The notes beneath the pieces were generated by a model, which saw nothing but the letters and a program-made list of their open reading frames with translations, was not told where the DNA came from and ran no database searches. A stretch of 64,000 bases of DNA from Streptomyces pluripotens (GTDB lineage: Bacteria; Actinomycetota; Actinomycetes; Streptomycetales; Streptomycetaceae), in NCBI RefSeq assembly GCF_000802245.2, contig NZ_CP021080.1:3348001-3412000 (forward strand), in the 5' to 3' direction. Of the stretch, positions 1-8,700 are shown one piece after another (position 1 is the stretch's first letter; each line of letters opens with the position of its first letter). The position numbers and the translations under genes were made by a program.

Positions 1-307
1 CGCGGAGCAGCCCGGAGTACGCCGAGACCGGGCCGCCGTCGAGGACGTCTCCCGCCAGCAGACTCCCGCACAGCAGGATCACGGCGGCTGACACGAGCCC
101 GGCCCAGTGCGCTGGGTGGGGGCGGCTCCGGGCCGGCTCGGGGGCGGGTGCCTCGGCCACGAGGACGGCACCGGCACGGTTGGGTACCGGGGAGGTGGCG
201 GGGGTGGGCCTGCGGGTGTCCAGCCGGACCGTTGCGAAGGTTCCCGCGACGGCGAGCGGCACGGCAGCGGGTGCGGTGAGCAGGAACGCGGATGCGGTGG
301 CGGTCAT
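1..307 (-). CDS. Hydrogenase-4 component F-like membrane subunit, N-terminal part only
   Basis: The first 102 codons of a membrane protein that runs off the window edge. ATG at 307 shares one base with the TGA of the upstream hyfE-like gene (TGATG), so it is translationally coupled as the next gene of the operon. The visible part has a hydrophobic N-terminal helix (starting MTATASAFLLTAPAAV), a Pro/Ala-rich cytoplasm-like stretch, and a second helix at about residues 68-88. The HyfF/HycQ identity rests mainly on position: after NuoB-like, HyfB, HyfC and HyfE the expected next gene is this antiporter-like subunit (as Rv0086 follows Rv0085). Its diagnostic part lies outside the window. Confidence 0.6.
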   Translation of the reverse strand, partial: MTATASAFLLTAPAAVPLAVAGTFATVRLDTRRPTPATSPVPNRAGAVLVAEAPAPEPARSRPHPAHWAGLVSAAVILLCGSLLAGDVLDGGPVSAYSGLLR

Positions 308-987
308 CAGTCGTGCAGCTCCCGCAGGTCGTCGATGTCGGTGGTGCCGAAGGCCTCGCGTACCCGGGTGGTGAGGATCTGCAGCACCAGTACGGCCAGC
401 AGCACGTCGAAGGAGACGCCGAGTTCGACGATGAGCGGCACTCCGGAGGCGGCCAGGAAGGCGGTTGCGGTGATGCCGTTGTCCAGCAGCAGGAAGCCGA
501 CGACCTGGGCGAGCGCCCGACGCCGGGTGACCAGTACGAAGAAGCCGATCAAGACGACGGCGAGGCCGACCGGCAGGGCCCTGGTGGCGGGGATCGGGTC
601 GAGCTCGACCAAGGGGCGGGACACGGCGTAGGCGAGCAGGGTGAGTGCGGCGGCGGTCAGCAGCGAGGCGGCGACGTTCACCAAAGGCTGGGTCTCCCGG
701 ACCTCCTCGCTGTGCGCACGACCGGCCAGGAGCGCGGCCAGCGCGCGCCGCACGAGATACGGCAGCACCCCGGCACGCAGGATGCCGACTCCGATCCCGA
801 TGCCGACCAGGTCCCAGCGCTCCTCGTGGATCCCGAGGAGCACGACGATCGCGGCGAGCGCCACTCCCTGGAGGGCGAAGACCCGGACGACGGCGACCAG
901 TTCGCGGCGCCACAGCACGACCACGGCCGCCAGCAGGAAGGCACCGCAGGACAGGTCGAGGAGTTGGGTGTAGAGGTCCTCGCTCAT
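307..987 (-). CDS. hyfE: Hydrogenase-4 component E-like membrane subunit
   Basis: 226-residue protein with six or seven hydrophobic helices and almost no soluble domain, which matches the HyfE/HycP family (a fused NuoK-like plus extra helices subunit of membrane-bound hydrogenases and related complexes). ATG at 987 overlaps the TGA of hyfC by four bases (ATGA). The C-terminal tail (FGTTDIDDLRELHD) is charged and probably cytoplasmic. The family helps form the proton channel next to the antiporter-like subunits; no catalytic residues are expected. The operon position is the same as Rv0085 in M. tuberculosis. Confidence 0.82.
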   Translation of the reverse strand: MSEDLYTQLLDLSCGAFLLAAVVVLWRRELVAVVRVFALQGVALAAIVVLLGIHEERWDLVGIGIGVGILRAGVLPYLVRRALAALLAGRAHSEEVRETQPLVNVAASLLTAAALTLLAYAVSRPLVELDPIPATRALPVGLAVVLIGFFVLVTRRRALAQVVGFLLLDNGITATAFLAASGVPLIVELGVSFDVLLAVLVLQILTTRVREAFGTTDIDDLRELHD

Positions 988-1940
988 GATTCTCCGCTCA
1001 GGAAGTACGAGGCGGCCACCGCGAGCAATGCCAACAGGAAGGAACCGGCGAGCAGTTCGGGAACCCGGAACAGCCGTACCTTGGCCCAGAACACCTCCGC
1101 GGCTGCCAGCGCAGCACCGAGCGCGGCCACTTTGACGGCGAACAGCAGCAGGGCCAGCAACAACGCGGTCCAGGAGGCGCTGGTGGCGATGCCCCAGGGC
1201 GCGAACAGCGAGGACAGCAGCCCCAGCAGCAGGGTGAGCCGCATCTGCGCGCCGAGTTCCACCAGTGCCAGGTCCGGACCCGCGTACTCCAGCACCATCG
1301 CCTCGTGGATCATCGTCAGTTCGAGGTGTGTGGAGGGGTTGTCCACCGGAATCCGTCCGGTCTCCGCGAGGACGGCGACCGCGAGTGCGGCGGTGGCGAG
1401 GAAGCCTGCCGGGGAGGCGAGCCGGGCCGGGTCGTCGATGGCGCCGGAGACGATGGCGGGCAGGTTGGTGGTTCCGGCCGGCAGTGACAGTGCGAACACC
1501 GCCAGCAGGATGGTCGGTTCCACCAGCGCCGCCACCGTCATCTCCCGGGAGGCGCCCATCCCGCCGAACGCCGTGCCGGTGTCCAGTCCGGCCAGCGCGA
1601 GCGTGAGCGTACCGAGCGCGATCAGGGCGACCACCAGGATGAGATCCGCATGGCCGCTGACCGGCGTGTCCGTGGACAGCAGCGGCACCAGAGCGGTGGC
1701 GACGACGGTGGTGGCGACCAGCAGCGCGGGGGCGATCCGAAACGCGGGCCCGGTGCCCACGGGGGTGACCGGCTCCTTGCGCAGCAGCTTCCTCGTGTCG
1801 CGCCAGGGTTGCAGCACGCCGGCTCCGGCCCGGCCCTCCAGCCGGGCCCGCACCTGGCGCATCCATCCGGTGAGCAGTGGCGCCCCCGCACCGACCACGA
1901 GGATCTGGCCGGCCACGGCCGCGTATCCGGCTGCGTTCAT
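984..1940 (-). CDS. hyfC: Hydrogenase-4 component C / NuoH-like membrane anchor
   Basis: 318-residue polytopic protein of the NuoH/HycD/HyfC family, which anchors the peripheral arm and forms the quinone- or Fe-S-facing cavity in complex I-like enzymes. Two conserved cytoplasmic loops are visible: GGMGASREMT near residue 125 and ETGRIPVDNPSTHLELTMIH near residue 195, both typical of this family. The start is ATG 1940, with GAGGA about eight bases upstream, and lies 10 bases after the hyfB stop. It belongs to the same minus-strand operon. It could be called NuoH, but the neighbours (HyfB and HyfE types) make a group-4 hydrogenase-like complex more likely than complex I. Confidence 0.87.
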   Translation of the reverse strand: MNAAGYAAVAGQILVVGAGAPLLTGWMRQVRARLEGRAGAGVLQPWRDTRKLLRKEPVTPVGTGPAFRIAPALLVATTVVATALVPLLSTDTPVSGHADLILVVALIALGTLTLALAGLDTGTAFGGMGASREMTVAALVEPTILLAVFALSLPAGTTNLPAIVSGAIDDPARLASPAGFLATAALAVAVLAETGRIPVDNPSTHLELTMIHEAMVLEYAGPDLALVELGAQMRLTLLLGLLSSLFAPWGIATSASWTALLLALLLFAVKVAALGAALAAAEVFWAKVRLFRVPELLAGSFLLALLAVAASYFLSGES

Positions 1941-1950
1941 GTCCCGTTCC

Positions 1951-4020
1951 TCACCAGCCCACCGTCAGGACCACGAGCAGAATGACCAGGCCGGCGAAGC
2001 CGTAACCGAGGTAGAGGTGGACGCTGCCGCCCGCCAGTCGCCGGGCCGCCCGTCCCGCGCCCGCCATCGCGGTCAGTACCGGTGTGTAGAGGCGGTGTTC
2101 GATCCGGTCGGGTACGGCGCGCGAGAAGCGCACCCGTTCCACCAAGTACGCCGACTCGCGCACCGGCGTGATGTTCACGTCCTGCTCGGGTGCGAGGACG
2201 TCGTCGAAGACGCGTTGCAGCGGCTCCGCGAACGACGTCGCGGTGTACGCCATCCGCGGGGTCGGGGCCCCGCCACCGCAGTCCCACAGCCGTGCGTCGT
2301 TCCGCCGTTGCCGGCGCCGGTAGGCCCGAGGCAGTGCGGCGGCGAGGGCCAGCGCGGCGGTCAGGGCAGCCACCACCCACAGCGGTGACAGCGAGGCCGG
2401 GATGTGGGCGAGCCGCACCTGCAGCCCACCGCCCGTCACCGCGCCCGTTCCCGGCAGCCCGGCCGCGGTCGCTGCCCGGCCGAGGCCCTGGCCCAGCAGA
2501 CCTGGCACCAGGGCCAGGCCCGCGCAGGCCGCTGCGAGCAGGCCCATCCCGGCGAGCATCAGCGGCGGCGACTCCCGGGCCGCGGCAGCTCTATCACTGC
2601 GGGGTCGCGCAAAGAACCCGACCCCCAGGGCCTTGACGAACACGGCTGCAGCGAGCCCCGCGGACAGCGCGATCAGCGCCACCGCCACGGGCAGGACGAT
2701 CGCCGGAGCCACGCCCGGGACCTGCAAGCCGTTGATCAGGGACTGGAGCAGCAGCCATTCGCTGATGAAGCCGTTGCCCGGCGGTAGCGCCACGGCCCCC
2801 AGTGCGGCGAGCGCGAACAGGCCTGCGGTGACCGGCATCCGGGACCGAAGTCCACCCAGCAGATCCAGGTTCCGTTCGCCCGTGGCCCGCAGCACCGAGC
2901 CGGCCGCGCAGAACAACAGGGCTTTGAAGGCGGAGTGGTTGATGGTGTGCAGCAGAGAGGCCGCGAGCGCCACTGCGGCCAGTGTCCCGTCGCCGTAGGC
3001 GGCGAAGAGGCCGGACGCGCCGACCCCGGTGAGGACGACACCCATGTTCTCGGAGGTCGAGTAGGCCAGCAGGCGCTTGAGGTCCGCGGCCATCGCCGCC
3101 TGCAGGATCCCGTATACCGCCGACAGTACGCCCACGGCGAGGAGGGCCAGCCACCACCAGGCGGGCCCTCCGCCGAGGAGGTCGAACCCGACCCGCACGA
3201 CCCCGTAGATCCCGAGGTTGACCATGGCGGCGCTCATCAGTGCCGAGACCGGGCTGGGTGCCTCGGGGTGGGCGCGGGGCAGCCAAGCGTGCAGCGGTAC
3301 GGCGCCTGCCTTGGATGTGAATCCGGCTGCGACCAGTACGAAGACCAGCCCGCGCACCGTCGGGGGGATGCCGTCCGCGCCCGCCCGCAGGGCCCCGAAG
3401 GACTCTCCGCCGGCCTGACCGGCGAAGACCGCGAACCCCGTGAGGAGCAGCAGGAACCCCAGATGTGTCATCACCGCGTACCAGACCCCGGCCTGCCGTA
3501 CCGAGGGGTTGCCGCCGCTCCGGCCCGGTTCACCGGGGAGGTACTCGCCCCGGTGCTCAGCGAGCACCAGCAACAGTGAGGCGAGGGCCATGAGTTCCCA
3601 CAGCACCAGGAACGTCGACACCGAGGCGGCCACTGGCACCAGGATCAACGTGAGCGCGAACAGCGGCAGTACCGTCTGCGCGCCGCGCGAGCCGAGGCCG
3701 TGCGGTCCGTGACCGGCGGCGTAGCCGATGCCGTACACCGCGACTGCGGCCACGACGCCTCCCGCCACGGCCATGAAGAGACCTGCCAGCGCATCCACCG
3801 CCAGGTGTGTGCCGGCCAGCGGCAGCACCGTGGGGAAGGCGGCGGTCCAGCGGTCGCCGCCCAGTGCGGCCACGCCCGCCGCGCCGCCGCTCACCCCTGC
3901 CCCGGCGGTCAGTGCGCCGACGACGGGGATGCGGGTGCGGTACGGCAGCACCAGTCCGGCCAGTACGCCCGCGCCGCCCAGTGCGGCGGCCGTCGTGAGG
4001 GCGGCCGGTACGACGTTCAC
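1951..4020 (-). CDS. hyfB: Hydrogenase-4 component B-like, proton-antiporter family subunit
   Basis: 689-residue membrane protein of the NuoL/MrpA/HyfB proton-antiporter family. The central region (about residues 120-430) carries the family core: an early helix with FLVLWELMALAS and later SKAGAVPLHAWLPRAHPEAP, the loop with conserved Lys and His used in proton transfer. The C-terminal part (from about residue 590) is more soluble (RLWDCGGGAPTPRMAYTATS), as in HyfB and Rv0083. GTG 4020 overlaps the TGA of the NuoB-like gene by four bases. It should couple electron transfer in the peripheral arm to ion pumping. No frameshift is seen. Confidence 0.87.
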   Translation of the reverse strand: MNVVPAALTTAAALGGAGVLAGLVLPYRTRIPVVGALTAGAGVSGGAAGVAALGGDRWTAAFPTVLPLAGTHLAVDALAGLFMAVAGGVVAAVAVYGIGYAAGHGPHGLGSRGAQTVLPLFALTLILVPVAASVSTFLVLWELMALASLLLVLAEHRGEYLPGEPGRSGGNPSVRQAGVWYAVMTHLGFLLLLTGFAVFAGQAGGESFGALRAGADGIPPTVRGLVFVLVAAGFTSKAGAVPLHAWLPRAHPEAPSPVSALMSAAMVNLGIYGVVRVGFDLLGGGPAWWWLALLAVGVLSAVYGILQAAMAADLKRLLAYSTSENMGVVLTGVGASGLFAAYGDGTLAAVALAASLLHTINHSAFKALLFCAAGSVLRATGERNLDLLGGLRSRMPVTAGLFALAALGAVALPPGNGFISEWLLLQSLINGLQVPGVAPAIVLPVAVALIALSAGLAAAVFVKALGVGFFARPRSDRAAAARESPPLMLAGMGLLAAACAGLALVPGLLGQGLGRAATAAGLPGTGAVTGGGLQVRLAHIPASLSPLWVVAALTAALALAAALPRAYRRRQRRNDARLWDCGGGAPTPRMAYTATSFAEPLQRVFDDVLAPEQDVNITPVRESAYLVERVRFSRAVPDRIEHRLYTPVLTAMAGAGRAARRLAGGSVHLYLGYGFAGLVILLVVLTVGW

Positions 4021-4499
4021 CGCCCGGTCACCTTCCTGAGCGCGGCCACGATCTCGGCCGGCTCCGGCGGACAGCCGGGCACCGCGAGGTCCACCGGCAC
4101 GACGTCGGATACGGCGCCCTCGACGCCGTATCCCCCGGCGAACTCACCGCAGTCGAGCGCGCAGTCCCCCACCGCGACCACCAGTCGCGGCTCGCCCATC
4201 GCGGCGACCGTGCGCCGCAGTGGCTCCGCCATGTTCCGTGTCACCGGCCCGGTGACCAGCGCCACGTCCGCGTGCCGGGGCGAGGCCACCAGGCGCGCCC
4301 CGTACCGATCGGCGTCGTAGACCGGGTTGAAGGCGGCGGCGATCTCGATCTCGCATCCGTTGCACGACCCGGCATCGACGCACCGCACCTGCACGGAACC
4401 GCCGAATTCCGCTGCCTTCCCGGGCGGCTTGCCCTCGGGGGGCGGTGGGGCGGGCTCGGCCACCCGTCCGGTCCGGCGGATCTTGCGCAACAGGCCCAT
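4017..4499 (-). CDS. NuoB/HycG/HyfI-like [4Fe-4S] small subunit, first gene of the hyf-type operon
   Basis: 160 residues. The chosen ATG at 4499 has AGGGAGAGG six bases upstream; the frame stays open further upstream but without a comparable ribosome site. Cysteines 46 and 49 (GSCNGCEIE), 113 (VGDCALDCG) and 143 (PGCPPEP) give the four-ligand pattern of the proximal [4Fe-4S] cluster in NuoB and hydrogenase-3/4 small subunits. GCPP and NGCEIE are family signatures. The Pro-rich segment at 16-28 replaces the usual N-terminal extension. It heads the operon and should hand electrons from the large subunit, which must lie outside the window, to the membrane arm. Closest context match known to me: Rv0082. 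Confidence 0.85.
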   Translation of the reverse strand: MGLLRKIRRTGRVAEPAPPPPEGKPPGKAAEFGGSVQVRCVDAGSCNGCEIEIAAAFNPVYDADRYGARLVASPRHADVALVTGPVTRNMAEPLRRTVAAMGEPRLVVAVGDCALDCGEFAGGYGVEGAVSDVVPVDLAVPGCPPEPAEIVAALRKVTGR

Positions 4500-4575
4500 G
4501 AACCTCTCCCTGAGACGGCGAGGACGTGTCAGCAGACGGCCAACGGGCCGACCCACGGCCGAAGTTACGGCGTTT

Positions 4576-4609
4576 TTGCTGCGTTTTGCCTTGGTTTGCT
4601 CAATCTTGC
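4576..4609. promoter_or_regulatory. Four TTGC motifs at exact 10-bp spacing upstream of the hyf-type operon
   Basis: TTGC starts at 4576, 4586, 4596 and 4606, so each copy falls on the same helical face. The last two copies (4595-4610), read on the minus strand, give GGCAAGATTGAGCAAA, which resembles the palindrome core at 4819-4836 (AAGATT-AGCAA). The array lies 77-110 bases upstream of the operon's first start codon. Inferred to be a cooperative binding site for a repressor or activator of the operon. Confidence 0.45.
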
Positions 4610-4814
4610 CGCCGGTGAGGGCGGCCACCTCCCGCTTCCGCATGCTGTCCACCGACCGGGAGGCAGCCGCAACGAGGGCCGCCGGTACGCCGGCGGCTCC
4701 ACCGTCTGCCGTGCGGCCCTCGGGTCCGACCTGCGGTCCGGTCTGACCGGCTCCGCGACGGCCGGGCCCCGCACCTGGACGCCGGGCCGCCGCATCCCAC
4801 ACATGACGACCTCA

Positions 4815-4838
4815 GTAATTGCCAAGATTAGCAATTAC
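4815..4838. promoter_or_regulatory. AT-rich palindrome, candidate operator
   Basis: GTAATTGC at 4815-4822 and GCAATTAC at 4831-4838 are perfect 8-bp inverted arms around an 8-bp AT-rich spacer (CAAGATTA). Such a palindrome is rare in this GC-rich genome. It lies between the hyf-type operon and the divergent tetR. In M. tuberculosis the corresponding operon is controlled by the ArsR-type Rv0081; here the cognate regulator could be the TetR at 5048 or one outside the window. Confidence 0.55.
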
Positions 4839-5047
4839 ATCCCTGCATGGGGGAGGACTTGACGAGAATGATCCAGCCGCCTGACGCGCCGGCCGCAGAA
4901 CGGGGGCGGAACGGGGGCGGAACGTGACGGCAGTGCGGTGTCGGCGCTGCCCCCGCTGCGGCGCGACGACGTACCGGGGCCGCGTCCCGTTCGGTGATGC
5001 GGAACACTGTCCTGGTCAGCAGGTCCGGCGGCGGAGGGAGCGGTGGG

Positions 5048-5668
5048 ATGAGCGGCCGTGACAAGGGTGGGGAGCAGGCGGCCCGACCCAAACGAGCGGA
5101 CGCCCGGCGCAACCAGAAGACCCTGCTCGACGCGGCGGCCACGGTCTTCGTGACGTCGGGCGTCGAGGCGGCGGTACGCGACATCGCGGCCGAGGCGGGC
5201 GTCGGAACGGCCACGATCTACCGCCACTTCCCGACACGGGCGGACCTCATCGTCGCCGTCTACCGGCACCAGGTCGAAGCGTGTGCCGAGGCCGGTCCGG
5301 CGCTGCTAGCGGCCGGGCCGACCCCATACGCCGCGCTGCGGCAGTGGATCGACCTCTTCGTCGACTTCCTGGTCACCAAGCACGGTCTCGCCGCCGTACT
5401 GCAGCCCGACAGTCCCGGTTTCGAGTCCCTGCACGCCTCTTTCCTCGACCGGCTCGTGCCCGTGTGCGCCCAGCTGCTCGACGCCGCGGCCGGTTCCGGC
5501 GAGATCCGGTCCGACGTGGTGGCCTACGAGCTCATGCGCGGCGTCGGGAACCTGTGCATCGGCGCGGAGGACGATCCCCGCTACAACCCGCGCCGGCTGG
5601 CCGGAGTCCTCGTCGCGGGACTGCGTCCCCCGGTGGGTGCTCAGGAAGCGCGAGGAGCAGACGGCTAG
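5048..5668 (+). CDS. TetR/AcrR-family transcriptional regulator
   Basis: 206 residues from ATG 5048, with GGAGGGAG about seven bases upstream; an in-frame ATG at 4994 is less well placed. The N-terminal DNA-binding domain is clear: NQKTLLDAAATVFVTSGVEA, then DIAAEAGVGTATIYRHFPTRADLI, the TetR helix-turn-helix. The C-terminal ligand domain (about residues 80-190) resembles the SbtR-like group common in actinomycetes. It is divergent from the hyf-type operon and convergent, 34 bases apart, with the transporter-phosphatase gene. It may control itself, the hyf-type operon, or neither; the palindrome at 4815-4838 is the best candidate target in view. Confidence 0.88.
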   Translation: MSGRDKGGEQAARPKRADARRNQKTLLDAAATVFVTSGVEAAVRDIAAEAGVGTATIYRHFPTRADLIVAVYRHQVEACAEAGPALLAAGPTPYAALRQWIDLFVDFLVTKHGLAAVLQPDSPGFESLHASFLDRLVPVCAQLLDAAAGSGEIRSDVVAYELMRGVGNLCIGAEDDPRYNPRRLAGVLVAGLRPPVGAQEARGADG

Positions 5669-5702
5669 TCAGAGAAAGCTCGCCGAGGTCTTCATGGGCC
5701 TT

Positions 5703-8700
5703 CTAGACCGTGCCGGTGGACAGGGACTGCTCCGCCCAGATGATCTTGCCGGTCTCCGTGTAGCGGGTGCCCCATCGCCGGGTGAGCTGGGCCACGATCA
5801 GCAGGCCCCGTCCTCCCTCGTCGGTGGTCCGGGCGTGACGCAGGCGGGGCGAGGTGCTGCTGGCGTCGGAGACCTCGCAGATCAGGTCGCGGTCCCGGAT
5901 CAGGCGGAGCTCGACCGGTCCGACCGCGTGACGGATGGCATTGGTGACGAGTTCGCTGACGATGAGCTCGGTGGTGAACGTCAGATCGGGCATGTCCCAC
6001 TCCGTCAGCTGCTGGGCGGCGAGCGAGCGGGCGTGCGCGACGGCGGCCGGATCGCTGGGCAGCTTCCAGGAGACGACCCGGTTCGGATCCAGGACGCGGG
6101 TCCGGGCGAGCAGCAGGGCCGCGTCGTCGGCCGGCGGACCGGTCAACAGGGTGTCGATCACCTTGCGGCCGGTCTCCTCCAGCGCGGCCCGGGGCGTTGC
6201 GAGGACTTCGCTGAGCCGGGCGAGGCCGACGTCGATGTCCCGGTCGAAGGACTCGATGAGGCCGTCGGTGTAGAGCGCGATGAGGCTTCCCTCGGCCAGC
6301 TCCAGTTCGACGCACTCGAAGGGGAGGTACCCGAGTCCGAGTGGCGGTCCGGCGGGCAGGTCCAGGATGTCGGCACCGCCGTGGGGGCCCACGACCACCG
6401 GCAGCAGGTGACCGGCCCGGGCCAGCGTGCACTTTCTGCTGACCGGATCGTAAATGGCGTACAGGCAGGTGGCTCCCATGAACGCAGTGCCCGCGGCGGC
6501 ACCCTCGAACGCGGCCGGCTCCTCATCGCCGTACTCCCCCATGAGGCCGATGACCAGGTCGTCCAGGTGTGCCAGCAGTTCGTCCGGGGGGAGGTCCAGG
6601 TTGGCCAGGGTGCGCACTGCGGTGCGCAGGCGCCCCATGGTCGCCGCCGCGTTGATGCCGTGTCCGACCACGTCCCCGACGACCAGGGCGACCCGGGCTC
6701 CGGAGAGCGGGATCGCGTCGAACCAGTCGCCGCCCACGCCGCTGGGGGCGTCCGCCGGGAGGTACCACGACGCCACCTCCAAGGCGGACCCGCCGGACAG
6801 GTCCTGCGGCAGCAGGTAGCGCTGCATGGACCGGGCCGCGGTGCGCTCGCGGGTGAAACGGCGCGCGTTGTCGACGCTCAGCGCCGCGCGGGAGACGAGT
6901 TCCTCGGCCAGACGGACGTCGTCGTCCTCGAACGGGCCCAGCCGCCGGGACCGGGCGAACGTCGCCACGCCCAGGGTGACACCGCGCGCCCGCACCGGGA
7001 CCACCATCACCGAGCGGAAACCGTAGTCGCGAAGGGAGGCGCCCAACGTCTCGTCCTCGGTCACCCACGGGCTGGTGGAGTAGTCCAGATTCCGTTCCAC
7101 CAGGGTCCTGCTCTCCAGCAGGCAGCGGGTCACGGGCGACGCCGGGGCACGCCGGACGGTCTCCCCGACGGCCAGGGTCGCCTCGGGGCAGCCCTCGCGC
7201 ACCGACTGCTGTCCTGCCCGGCGGATGACGGGCGACATGCCGACCGGTCCGGGAGCCGGCTCCTCGCCCCTCATGACCGAGTCCAGTAGGTCGACGGCGA
7301 CGAAATCGGCGAGGGAGGGCACGGCCTCGTCGGCCAGTTCCTGCGCGGTCCTCGTGACATCCAGCGTGCTCCCGATGCGGCTGGCCGCGTCGTTGAGCAG
7401 GGCCAGGCGTTCCTGGGCCCGCCAGCGCTGGGTGATGTCGATGACCATGTACCAGACACCCACGATCCGGCCGTGGCGGTCCTTCATGGCGAAGAAGGAG
7501 GCGGAGATCGCGCGGCCGCGGTCGGAGTGGATGTCACCGACACCGCGGTGCTCGTAGTCCATCACCGGGACCCCGCTGTCCAGAACCTTCAGCATCCTCT
7601 CCTCGAAGGCCTCCGCCTCCGCCTTGGGCAGCACTTCCGTCATCCGCCGCCCCAACCGTCGTCCGAGGGGGATCTGGCGGTCCAGGGGCTCGTTCACCCA
7701 TACGTAGCGCAGGTCGGTGTCGAGGACGGCGATGCCGACCGGTGCGTGGGTGAGGAACGGCGTGAGCATCAGCTGGCTGACCCCGCCACCCGGCATCCGC
7801 CAGAAGGCACGTTTCGGCGGCCGACCGACGAACCTGCCGAAGAGCAGTGCGGCAGCGGTGGCGACCAGCACGCCGGGGACCATCTCGTAGATGTTCGACT
7901 CGAACGGTCCGAGGAGTGGGTTGATCTTCTTCCACAGCAATACCGTGGCCGCTCCCGACACGATCCCGGCCATGGCCCCCGCCCAGGTCATGCGCGGCCA
8001 GTACAGCGAGAGCAGGACGACAGGGCCGAAGGCGGCACCGAAACCGGCCCAGGCGTAGCCGACGATGCCCAGGAGCCCACCGCCTCTCAGGGCGATCACG
8101 AAGGCCACCAGGGTCACGACGACGACGGCACCGCGGCCGAACCACACCAGCGCCCGGTCCGAGGCGCGCCGGTTGAGGAACGCGCGGTAGAAGTCCTCCG
8201 TGAGAGCGACGGAGGACACGAGGAGCTGGCTGTCCGCGGTCGACATGATCGCGGACAGGACGGCGATCAGCATTCCCCCGGCGACCCAGGGATTGAGCAG
8301 GGTCCGGCTCAGGACGATGTAGACCGTCTGCGGGTCGTGCAGGGGCGTGCTGGGTTGTGCGATGCCCACCAGTCCGACGAGCGTGGCACCGGCGAGGACG
8401 ACGATGACCCAGCCCGTTCCGAGGCGGCGGGCCGCGGGGACGGCGCGGGTGCTGCGGATGCCCATGAAACGGGCCAGGATGTGCGGCTGGCCGAAGTAGC
8501 CCAGGCCCCAGGCGAGCAGCGAAATGATCGCAATGGCGCCCAGCGATCCGCCTGCGGACCACTGCCCGTTCAGGTAGTCGACCTTGGCACCCATGTTCAG
8601 CAGGTCGGGCGTCTTGTTGTCGAGGCTGTCACGCAGGTTCCCGAAACCGCCCAGCACCTCGATGCCGACGATGGGGAGCACGAGGAGGGCGAGGAACATC

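Larger units (their letters stand above)
4500..5047. other. 548-bp divergent regulatory region between the hyf-type operon and tetR
   Basis: No convincing gene lies here. It contains the hyf ribosome site next to 4500, a phased TTGC array at 4576-4609 and an AT-rich palindrome at 4815-4838, described separately. These are the only AT-rich islands in an otherwise GC-rich stretch, so promoter elements for one or both divergent units probably lie near them. A weak open frame continues the 4499 gene upstream, but it lacks a ribosome site and family similarity. Confidence 0.6.

Noticed and set aside
292..2388. Long plus-strand open frame opposite hyfB, hyfC and hyfE
   Set aside because: Low-complexity Asp/Gly/Arg translation; the minus-strand frames carry family signatures and overlapping starts.
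1..4499. Complex I (nuo) operon
   Set aside because: HyfB/HyfE-type subunits and the gene order fit a hydrogenase-4-like complex; NuoA, C, D, E, F, G, I and J are not in view.
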